This document shows, one piece after another, positions 1 to 5,164 of a stretch of 5,164 nt of DNA. The stretch is taken from positions 1-5,164 of the forward strand of contig CAZRUA010000157.1 in the NCBI GenBank assembly GCA_964603125.1, written 5' to 3'. The DNA comes from CAZRUA01 sp964603125. Its GTDB lineage: Bacteria > Bacteroidota > Bacteroidia > B-17B0 > Aurantibacillaceae. The number at the start of each line of letters is the position of its first letter. Positions within the stretch are counted from its first letter, which is position 1. The notes below the pieces were generated by a model. It was not told where the DNA came from. It saw nothing but the letters and a program-made list of their open reading frames with translations, and ran no database searches. Made by a program: the position numbers and the translations under genes.

Positions 1-68
1 TCGCGATCGCGGGTTGCATCTAGGCAACGTTTACAAACCGACTCGCGCCAAACTTTAATTTTCTCCAT
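1..68 (-). CDS. Small cysteine-containing protein, N-terminal 22 residues only (partial)
   Basis: Reading leftward from an ATG at 68-66, the frame stays open to the window edge and gives 22 residues. They start MEKIKVW and contain a Cys-x2-Cys pair in the stretch VCKRCLD, followed by ATRDR. An in-frame TAA lies three codons upstream of the ATG, so this is the only sensible start. The Cys-x2-Cys-[aliphatic]-Asp pattern recalls small Cys-rich, possibly metal-binding proteins, but this is from memory on a short fragment, so I assign no function. The coding stretch is about half G+C, far richer than the flanking intergenic DNA, which supports it being a real gene. It is divergent from the GldM homologue across 330 bases. 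It could be a chance frame, because only 68 bases are visible. Confidence 0.55.
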   Translation of the reverse strand, partial: MEKIKVWRESVCKRCLDATRDR

Positions 69-142
69 ACTTGATTAATGCGTTTAAAGGGTTATTTATA
101 TAATAATGTTTACTTAATATCTTATTAACGTGAAATTGTTTG

Positions 143-176
143 TAAATATATAACTCCTTTCGGAATTAGGAAACAA
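143..176 (-). promoter_or_regulatory. Weak candidate Bacteroidota-type promoter for the leftward partial gene
   Basis: On the minus strand, TATATTTA (150-143) matches the TAnnTTTG -7 element at 7 of 8 positions. A TTG lies 23 bases upstream (176-174), at the outer limit of the usual 17-23 spacing. The implied leader to the ATG at 68 is about 70 bases. The region is so A/T-rich that a chance match is quite possible. Confidence 0.22.
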
Positions 177-267
177 AAAAAGACTAAAAAAGGCCAAAAA
201 AAAATTTTTTTTGACTTGTTTTTTAAAAAAATTTGATTGTGAAGATTTTTTGAAAAAAAATTTTTTT
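175..267. other. Cluster of long A- and T-tracts in a divergent intergenic region
   Basis: The 330-base gap between the leftward partial gene and the GldM homologue holds no convincing gene. Within it are A7 (175-181), A6 (186-191), A9 joined to T8 (196-212), T6-A7-T3 (219-234), T6 (246-251) and A8 joined to T7 (253-267). The two large AnTn blocks are near-perfect palindromes centred about 56 bases apart, with a third A-to-T junction between them near 231. AnTn tracts without a TpA step are known to be stiff and bent, so the region is probably intrinsically curved. It may be a nucleoid-protein binding or promoter-modulating site for either flanking gene. The role is inference; the tracts are directly visible. 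Confidence 0.6.
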
Positions 268-319
268 GTCCAAGAAATTTTTCTATTAACAGTCTCACTC
301 ATCCTCCTTGTTTTTTCTT

Positions 320-353
320 TTTGTAAAGATAAGACTTTTTAAGTGTAACTTTT
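320..353 (+). promoter_or_regulatory. Candidate Bacteroidota-type promoter for the GldM homologue
   Basis: TTTG at 320-323 is followed after 22 bases by TAACTTTT at 346-353. The latter matches the TAnnTTTG -7 element at 7 of 8 positions, and the spacing is within the 17-23 range known for this phylum. Transcription would begin near 360 and give a leader of about 40 bases before the ATG at 399. The local T-richness makes chance matches likely, so this is tentative. Confidence 0.4.
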
Positions 354-398
354 TTTAAATCTCGTCATTATTAATGTAAATCTTTAAAATTATTTACT

Positions 399-2063
399 AT
401 GGCTGGCGGAAAAGAAACTCCTCGACAAAAAATGATAGGCATGATGTACTTAGTGCTAACTGCTTTATTGGCAATGAATGTATCGAAAGATATATTAAAA
501 GGGTTTGTAATGGTAAACGAGAGTTTAGAGCGAACGAACTCTAACTTTAAATCTAACACTAAGGATATGTTAGCTGCATTTGAAGCTGCAATTAATCAAG
601 GACATCCTGATGCAAAGCCTTATTATGAGAAGGCTGTAGAAGCAACGAAATTAACTGAGACAACTTTTGATTATATTGATAAATTAAAATCAGCAGTAAC
701 AAAATATACCGAAGATGTGCAAGGTGCTGATACCATGCGTTTGAAGTATGTTGAAAAAAAGGACGATTTTGATAAACCTACTTATATGCTTTTAGGTGAT
801 GATGAAACCAATTTGAAAAAAGGGGCAAATACAGCTACTGAGTTACGCGAAAAATTAAGTACGCTGCATACAACTTTAGTAGCATTAATAGATAAAATGC
901 ATAAAACTAACGGAACAAAATTACCTGCAAACGATTATAAAAATTTATTGAAGAAGATAGAAATCATAAAACCGGTTGACCCAAAAGAGCTTGAAAATGG
1001 GGAAAAACAGACATGGGAGATTCAAAATTTTTATCACATGCCATTTGCAGCTGTTATAACTAACCTAACAAAAATACAAGCTGATATTAAAAATGTGGAA
1101 GGCGAAATTGTTGGTATTTTGGCTGGAGCATCCTCGAAATTGGAAGTCCCAATGAATGTACTAAGTGCTAAAGTTGTTGAGGGAAAAGATTACATTCAAG
1201 CCGGTCAACCTTACATGGCAGATGTTTTTCTTTCGGCATCATCTACTTCGTTCAAAAGTGAGAACCTTCAATATATTCTTGGTGATGTTGATACATTGAC
1301 AGGTCAGTTAAAACCAGGAGCAACTGTATTACCGATTGAAATGGGCACAGGGAAAATACAATTTCCTACCTCTTCTGCGGGGCATCAAACATATAAAGGC
1401 TGGATTAAATTTTTAAGTGGGACTGGAAAGTATAAGTATTTTCCTTTTAAGGAAGAGTTTATTGTTGCGAATCCAGCTGTTAGTGTTTCACCCGAAAAGA
1501 TGAACGTAATGTATTTGGGAGTTGATAATCCCGTAGCAATATCTGCGGCTGGTATTGCACCTGGAGACTTAAAGATTAACTGTTCAAATGGAGATTTTAA
1601 GGCTAATGGTGTCGGTAAATATATTTTTAATCCATTGAAATCCGGTGATTGTTTTATTACAGTAATGGCTAAAGTAGGCGATAAATATGTTCAGCAAGGT
1701 GTACCTATAAAATTTAGAGTGAAAAAACTTCCAACACCTGCACCTAAAGCGTGCGGCAAAATTGGCGCACAAAGATTTACAATCACTCAATTGCAAGCAC
1801 AAAGCTTAACATCAGTAGTAGCAGATATGTCAGGATTTGATTTTGATGCAAAATTTAAGATAGTATCTTATGATGTTGCAGCTTTAATAAAAGGCACTTA
1901 TAAAGGGGAAGAGCATTGTAATTCTGCAAACATGAGTATTGCTGCAAAAGAAATTATTAAAAAAGTTGTTTCTGGATCGAAAGTTTTCATTTCTAATATT
2001 AAAGCTGAAGGCCCGGATCATACAATATACAACTTAGGGGATATGACGTTTTTAATACAATAG
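399..2063 (+). CDS. gldM: GldM/PorM-family motor protein of the type IX secretion/gliding machinery
   Basis: This 554-residue protein begins MAGGKETPRQKMIGMMYLVL, the hallmark GldM N-terminus: a short basic cytoplasmic tail and one membrane helix (about residues 12-29), with the rest in the periplasm. Residues 30-240 are mostly helical and include NFYHMPFAAVITNLT (210-224), typical of the GldM N-terminal region. Residues 245-445 form beta-rich Ig-like domains with the family-like stretch VSPEKMNVMYLGVDNP (363-378). A PTPAP linker (446-450) leads to a C-terminal domain (451-554) like that of other GldMs. In the family, GldM pairs with GldL as a proton-driven inner-membrane motor and reaches the GldK/GldN ring below the outer membrane. 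Length is somewhat above the roughly 510-520 residues of the well-known members. Four periplasmic cysteines (395, 417, 452, 507) could form two disulfides. No gldK, gldL or gldN is adjacent: a long intergenic region lies upstream and a terminator downstream. It may therefore be a paralogue rather than the main GldM. The start is fixed by the conserved N-terminus. Confidence 0.95.
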   Translation: MAGGKETPRQKMIGMMYLVLTALLAMNVSKDILKGFVMVNESLERTNSNFKSNTKDMLAAFEAAINQGHPDAKPYYEKAVEATKLTETTFDYIDKLKSAVTKYTEDVQGADTMRLKYVEKKDDFDKPTYMLLGDDETNLKKGANTATELREKLSTLHTTLVALIDKMHKTNGTKLPANDYKNLLKKIEIIKPVDPKELENGEKQTWEIQNFYHMPFAAVITNLTKIQADIKNVEGEIVGILAGASSKLEVPMNVLSAKVVEGKDYIQAGQPYMADVFLSASSTSFKSENLQYILGDVDTLTGQLKPGATVLPIEMGTGKIQFPTSSAGHQTYKGWIKFLSGTGKYKYFPFKEEFIVANPAVSVSPEKMNVMYLGVDNPVAISAAGIAPGDLKINCSNGDFKANGVGKYIFNPLKSGDCFITVMAKVGDKYVQQGVPIKFRVKKLPTPAPKACGKIGAQRFTITQLQAQSLTSVVADMSGFDFDAKFKIVSYDVAALIKGTYKGEEHCNSANMSIAAKEIIKKVVSGSKVFISNIKAEGPDHTIYNLGDMTFLIQ

Positions 2064-2080
2064 AAAATAGAGTAAGTAAT

Positions 2081-2147
2081 CATTCTGAACTTTCATTTGT
2101 TCTATAACTAAGGATTACGGAATTAATGAAAGTTCAGGATGTTTTTT
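2081..2147 (+). terminator. Intrinsic terminator after the GldM homologue
   Basis: The arms at 2081-2097 (CATTCTGAACTTTCATT) and 2125-2141 are inverted repeats of 17 bases with a single T-G mismatch that becomes a wobble pair in RNA. T6 follows at 2142-2147. The loop is long (27 bases). The structure starts 17 bases after the GldM stop and ends just before the stop of the convergent TPR gene. On the minus strand the hairpin is preceded by A6 and followed by a T-poor stretch, so it looks like a plus-strand terminator, and at most a 3'-end stabiliser for the TPR mRNA. Confidence 0.8.
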
Positions 2148-2149
2148 AA

Positions 2150-3193
2150 TTACTTCTGTGTTATTTTATTTAATGCTCTAATGGCATTTTCATAATTAGG
2201 TTTCAATTGTATTGCCATTCTGTAATCAGCTTCAGCATTGGTTAAATCTTTTAAATCCTGATAGCAAGCACCGCGAGCAAAATATGCTTCAGCGTAATCA
2301 GGTGTTGAAGCAATAGCTTTAGAGAAAAACGGAATAGCATCTTTTGGTTTTTTATTTACGTCGTAAGCAATGGCGCCTAAATTATATAAGGCATAAGGAT
2401 GATTTTTTTTAATCACTAAAATTTTTGTGTATCCTTCAACAGCTTCTTTTATTTTATTAATGTCTTGGTAAAACTTCGAAATTAAGTACATCGTTTCAAC
2501 GCTATTTGGCGAAATTTTTAAAGCATTGTTGTAATACTCTAAACATAATGGATTTTTGTGAGCAGCGAGCAACATTCCTGTTTCAACAAAAGCTGCATAA
2601 TATTGTTGGTCTTGTTCGGTTGCGGTTTGAAAGCTACTCAAGGCTTTTGTTGTATCACCACTTTCTTTGTAACACATACCTTTTATAAAATATACTTTGG
2701 CTAGATTTGGATTTAATTTTAATGCTTCATTACCATTGTTAATCGATTGCTGATATTGTTTTACATAAAAGTATAACTCAGATAGTTTTACAAAGCTCTC
2801 GGGTTTTGTTGGAATAAGCTTAGCACATTTTTCCAAAGTTTCTTTTGAGTTACGTGTTTGATTGGAAATGAAATACGCATCACTTAATGTTAAATAAAAA
2901 TCTGCATTCATACTATCTAAATTTAATGAGCGCTTGCAGTCAAAGATACAAGCTTCAAAATCTTTGTTATCAAAGTATAATTTTGCGCGTTGATGATATA
3001 AAATTGGGTCATTCGGATTTTCTAATATTTTTTTATTCACGGCTTGAAGTTCAGCGGAATTTAATTTACTTAAAGTAGAATCAACAAAAAGCGATTTGTC
3101 TTTTTCAACGTCATTTTTATTTCCGCACGAAGCAAAAAATAAAGTTGATAATAAAATTATTGGAGTGAATATTTTTGTTGAAAGGAATGACAT
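2150..3193 (-). CDS. TPR-repeat lipoprotein
   Basis: This 347-residue protein has a lipoprotein signal peptide: a short N-terminus with one Lys, a hydrophobic core TPIILLSTLFF, then the lipobox-like FASC with the lipidated Cys at residue 23. A short polar stretch (CGNKNDVEKDK) follows. From about residue 60 to 333 it is made of roughly eight tandem 34-residue TPR units. Examples are near 164-197 (AKVYFIKGMCYKESGDTTKA), 265-299 (YALYNLGAIAYD) and 300-333 (AEAYFARGACYQDL), each ending in an N/D-P/S-type turn such as LKPN or LNPN. TPR arrays are protein-binding scaffolds, so the likely role is a membrane-anchored periplasmic-side adaptor; partners are unknown. The acidic and basic residues after the Cys are not a clear surface-export signal, so the periplasmic face of the outer membrane is the default guess. 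It is convergent with the GldM gene and divergent from the T9SS cargo gene. At 347 residues it appears shorter than the T9SS TPR lipoprotein PorW/SprE. The start fits the signal peptide. Confidence 0.93.
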   Translation of the reverse strand: MSFLSTKIFTPIILLSTLFFASCGNKNDVEKDKSLFVDSTLSKLNSAELQAVNKKILENPNDPILYHQRAKLYFDNKDFEACIFDCKRSLNLDSMNADFYLTLSDAYFISNQTRNSKETLEKCAKLIPTKPESFVKLSELYFYVKQYQQSINNGNEALKLNPNLAKVYFIKGMCYKESGDTTKALSSFQTATEQDQQYYAAFVETGMLLAAHKNPLCLEYYNNALKISPNSVETMYLISKFYQDINKIKEAVEGYTKILVIKKNHPYALYNLGAIAYDVNKKPKDAIPFFSKAIASTPDYAEAYFARGACYQDLKDLTNAEADYRMAIQLKPNYENAIRALNKITQK

Positions 3194-3229
3194 AACTTCT
3201 GCTTTTTAAATTTATTTAAAAGTAAGTTT

Positions 3230-3237
3230 CAAATTTA
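3230..3237 (-). promoter_or_regulatory. Candidate -7 element for the TPR lipoprotein gene
   Basis: On the minus strand TAAATTTG (3237-3230) matches the Bacteroidota TAnnTTTG element exactly and lies 36 bases upstream of the ATG at 3193. No TTG is seen at the expected 17-23 base distance upstream, so only half of the promoter pattern is supported. Confidence 0.4.
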
Positions 3238-3332
3238 CAAATAAAATCAGCATTTGTATAAGTGTCCGCTTTTAATTTGTAAGTGGTATTATTTGGTGCG
3301 ACTTTCTTTAACTATGTTGGCAAAAATCATAT

Positions 3333-3361
3333 TTGTCGAGCTGTTTTAATTCGTATCTTTC
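3333..3361 (+). promoter_or_regulatory. Candidate Bacteroidota-type promoter for the T9SS cargo gene
   Basis: TTG at 3333-3335 is followed after 18 bases by TATCTTTC at 3354-3361, which matches TAnnTTTG at 7 of 8 positions. The spacing is within the usual range, and the short distance to the ATG at 3380 implies a leader of only about 12 bases. No Shine-Dalgarno-like sequence precedes the start, as is common in this phylum. The rest of 3194-3379 shows nothing else I can support. Confidence 0.5.
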
Positions 3362-3379
3362 TGTAAAATTATAATTAGT

Positions 3380-4900
3380 ATGAATAGATTTTTATTCTTG
3401 TTGTTGTTTGGTATTGTAGTAAAACTAAATCTTAAAGCTCAATTAAATGAAGGATTTGAAACTAATTTAAGTTTTCCTGCAGGTTGGACAACTTTTATTG
3501 GAACAAACGGTTTAGGTACCGCACAGTCCTGGCAAGTGCAGTCTAACGGGCCACATTCGGGCTCAAATAATGCGTATTTGCAGTATGAAGTTGTGGCAGG
3601 AGGTACATCCGAAGATTGGTTGGTAACTTCTTTAGTTCCAATTACAACTTCTAATTTTAGTTTAACATTTTGGGAGAAGGAAACCTACGCTGTCGATTAC
3701 AATACAGTCTACTCGGTTCGTGTTTCAACTACTTCTCAAACTAATCAAGCGAGCTTCTCTAGTGTTGTAAGTTATACCGAGGAACTAACATCCCCTCTTG
3801 TTTATAGAAACAGAGTGGTTGATTTAAGTGCTTTTATAGGACAAAGTGTTTACATAGCTTTTGTTATGACTCAAAATGATGGTGATGACTGGTTTTTAGA
3901 TGACATTAATTTGGTGGGTAATTGTTCTATTGCCCCAACAAATTTAAACTTCACTTCAGTTTCTTATACAACTGCCACAGTTAATTATTCTGCAGGGCAA
4001 ACAGGTTCTACATTTTTCGTAACTTATACTGACGGTATTAGTGCCCCAATTTCTCAAGTAGTAACTGGCACTAGTTTAGCTTTAAATAGTCTAGTCCCTG
4101 GTGCAACATACAATGTAACAGTAAGCCAAATTTGCAGTGCTGGTGATACAAGTTCAATAGCAAGTGATTTCTTTACAACAACTTGTCCGGCTTTAACAGT
4201 GCCTTGGTCGGAGGGTTTTGAGTCAGTTAACGTAATCAATGTTGACGGCCCATTGCCTTATTGTTGGGATAGAAAGGGTGATTTTTACACTGGGAATGGT
4301 AACCAAAGTTTTTATCGAAGTGCACATTCAGGCACAAAGTATATGTACGATTACTGGGATGCCTTGGACACTGTTTCAACTCCTTTGTTTATGTTAACTC
4401 CAGGTACTTATGATTTTTCGTTTTATTACGCTGCGGATAATTTTGTTTGGGATTCTATGTCTGTTGAATTGGTGCAACATTTAGGGCCAAGAATCTTGTT
4501 GGATAAGGTATTTTCTATCTCTGATACAAGTTATAATCAAATGTCATTACAATTTTCAGTTAACACAACAAATCTATATCGCTTATCCATATTATTAACG
4601 GGTTCATCTACTCCATGGTACTACAGGTTTGATGATTTCAATCTGCATCAATTAACTAATGTTCCTCAATACATCAATACTCTTAAGTTAAGCTTGTTTC
4701 CAAATCCAGTAGCTGATATTTTAAATGTTTCTGCTAACAATGGTATCGAACAAATACAAATAGCTGATCAATTGGGTAAAGCGCTTATTAGCACTAATCA
4801 AAGCAGCGTAAATGTAGCCAATTTGGCTTCAGGTGTTTATTTGGTTATTGTTAAGGATGTAAAAGGAAATACAAAGCAGACTAAGTTTATAAAACAATAA
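3380..4900 (+). CDS. Secreted multidomain protein with T9SS type A sorting domain
   Basis: This 506-residue protein starts with a Sec signal peptide (MNRFLFLLLFGIVVKLNLKA, likely cut before Gln21). Residues 21-181 resemble a choice-of-anchor J/cleaved-adhesin jelly-roll: it opens LNEGFE, has SFPAGWT and EDWLVTS, and closes with the acidic DGDDWFLDDINL (167-178). Residues 184-268 look like a fibronectin III domain (APTNLNFTSVSYTTATV and LVPGATYNVTV). Residues 272-424 look like a second MAM/jelly-roll domain (PWSEGFE opening, YRFDDFNL closing). Residues 433-506 form a T9SS type A sorting domain with LFPNPVADILNV (439-450), ASGVYLVIV (483-491) and the basic end TKFIKQ. The family logic is export by Sec, then passage through the outer membrane by T9SS with removal of the tail, giving a cell-surface or released product. 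No catalytic motif is visible, so adhesion or glycan binding is more likely than enzymatic activity; this is inference. The gene is monocistronic between its own promoter and terminator. Confidence 0.93.
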   Translation: MNRFLFLLLFGIVVKLNLKAQLNEGFETNLSFPAGWTTFIGTNGLGTAQSWQVQSNGPHSGSNNAYLQYEVVAGGTSEDWLVTSLVPITTSNFSLTFWEKETYAVDYNTVYSVRVSTTSQTNQASFSSVVSYTEELTSPLVYRNRVVDLSAFIGQSVYIAFVMTQNDGDDWFLDDINLVGNCSIAPTNLNFTSVSYTTATVNYSAGQTGSTFFVTYTDGISAPISQVVTGTSLALNSLVPGATYNVTVSQICSAGDTSSIASDFFTTTCPALTVPWSEGFESVNVINVDGPLPYCWDRKGDFYTGNGNQSFYRSAHSGTKYMYDYWDALDTVSTPLFMLTPGTYDFSFYYAADNFVWDSMSVELVQHLGPRILLDKVFSISDTSYNQMSLQFSVNTTNLYRLSILLTGSSTPWYYRFDDFNLHQLTNVPQYINTLKLSLFPNPVADILNVSANNGIEQIQIADQLGKALISTNQSSVNVANLASGVYLVIVKDVKGNTKQTKFIKQ

Positions 4901-4919
4901 GTTTTTGCTAATACTCTTC

Positions 4920-4949
4920 AATCCTGCTTAAAAAGGCAGGATTTTTTTT
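4920..4949 (+). terminator. Intrinsic terminator after the T9SS cargo gene
   Basis: A perfect 8-base stem, AATCCTGC (4920-4927) with GCAGGATT (4936-4943), encloses an 8-base loop and runs into T8 (4942-4949). It lies 20 bases beyond the TAA at 4898-4900. This is a textbook Rho-independent terminator on the plus strand and separates this gene from the next plus-strand gene. Confidence 0.93.
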
Positions 4950-5022
4950 AACCAGAATCAATTTTAAGCTTTTTTTAATGTAACTATCTGTTTATCAAAG
5001 CTTTTTTATTTTATTTTTTATC

Positions 5023-5052
5023 TTGTTTTTTTAAGAAAATTTTATTCTTTTG
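5023..5052 (+). promoter_or_regulatory. Candidate Bacteroidota-type promoter for the DUF2795-type gene
   Basis: TTG at 5023-5025 is followed after 19 bases by TTCTTTTG at 5045-5052, a 7 of 8 match to TAnnTTTG. Transcription would begin near 5059, leaving about 50 bases of leader before the ATG at 5112. The upstream DNA (4961-5030) is rich in T-tracts, which may help promoter activity but also raises the chance of a false match. Confidence 0.45.
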
Positions 5053-5111
5053 CAGAAAATAGAAATGGCCACTTAGGTCGGCTTTATTTAACAATTTAAT
5101 AGTATAACATT

Positions 5112-5164
5112 ATGTATTGGACATTGGAATTAGCATCGTATCTCGAGGATGCGCCCTGGCCGGC
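5112..5164 (+). CDS. DUF2795-type small protein, N-terminal fragment (partial)
   Basis: From the ATG at 5112 the frame is open to the window end and encodes MYWTLELASYLEDAPWP plus the first two bases of an Ala codon. I recognise this N-terminus from small conserved Bacteroidota proteins annotated as DUF2795 domain proteins, of unknown function, usually around 70-75 residues; this recognition is from memory. An in-frame TAG at 5100-5102 sits just upstream, so the ATG is the only plausible start. The visible codons become strikingly G+C-rich (CTC GAG GAT GCG CCC TGG CCG) compared with the other genes here. The gene has a terminator upstream and its own candidate promoter. Confidence 0.8.
   Translation, partial: MYWTLELASYLEDAPWP

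Noticed and set aside
3..10. GCGATCGC palindrome as a regulatory site or cloning junction
   Set aside because: It lies within a plausible coding frame, occurs once, and nothing else suggests an artificial junction.
191..212. Intrinsic terminator on either strand near GGCC followed by A9T8
   Set aside because: There is no GC-rich inverted repeat next to the T-run; the AnTn block is self-complementary but would be a very weak hairpin.
371..559. Minus-strand reading frame overlapping the GldM start
   Set aside because: It is the antisense shadow of the conserved GldM N-terminus and shows no recognisable protein features.
1584..1802. Minus-strand frame of 72 codons inside the GldM gene
   Set aside because: It lies wholly antisense to a clearly coding region and has a Cys/Phe-rich composition typical of shadow frames.
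2506..3078. Two plus-strand frames (2506-2688 and 2887-3078) inside the TPR lipoprotein gene
   Set aside because: Both are antisense to intact TPR repeats, and neither has a plausible signal or domain.
4054..4239. Minus-strand frame of 61 codons inside the T9SS cargo gene
   Set aside because: It is antisense to the fibronectin III-like domain and has no independent support.
1..5164. CRISPR array, tRNA, rRNA, insertion sequence or attachment site
   Set aside because: I saw no regularly spaced repeats, no tRNA- or rRNA-like stretches, and no transposase or terminal inverted repeats with target duplications.

Overview
The window looks like ordinary chromosomal DNA from a low-GC member of the Bacteroidota, probably in or near the Flavobacteriales. 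The clues are a GldM-type gliding/type IX secretion (T9SS) motor protein, a secreted protein ending in a T9SS type A sorting domain, promoter-like sites of the Bacteroidota TTG-(17-23)-TAnnTTTG type, and start codons preceded by A/T-rich sequence without a clear Shine-Dalgarno. I see no mobile element, CRISPR array, tRNA, rRNA or phage gene.

Layout from left to right. Bases 1-68 hold the start of a minus-strand gene for a small cysteine-containing protein that runs off the left edge. Bases 69-398 are a divergent intergenic region with a striking cluster of A- and T-tracts and candidate promoters in both directions. Bases 399-2063 encode a full-length GldM homologue on the plus strand, standing alone rather than in a gldKLMN cluster. 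A strong hairpin with a T-run (2081-2147) closes this unit and separates it from a convergent minus-strand TPR lipoprotein gene (2150-3193). A 186-base divergent intergenic region (3194-3379) carries promoter-like sites for both neighbours. Bases 3380-4900 encode a secreted multidomain protein: signal peptide, choice-of-anchor J/cleaved-adhesin-like domain, fibronectin III-like domain, second jelly-roll-like domain, T9SS sorting tail. It ends at a classic intrinsic terminator (4920-4949). A promoter-like site then leads into a DUF2795-type gene that starts at 5112 and runs off the right edge.

The common thread is type IX secretion. The GldM homologue belongs to the inner-membrane motor family that powers the system, and the protein at 3380-4900 has the C-terminal signal of a T9SS cargo. 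The TPR lipoprotein between them could be an envelope partner, but only its position suggests this. Every complete gene appears to be its own transcription unit. I do not see a clearly new system. The points most worth checking are the stand-alone GldM with its possible extra disulfides, the TPR lipoprotein beside it, and the A/T-tract cluster.
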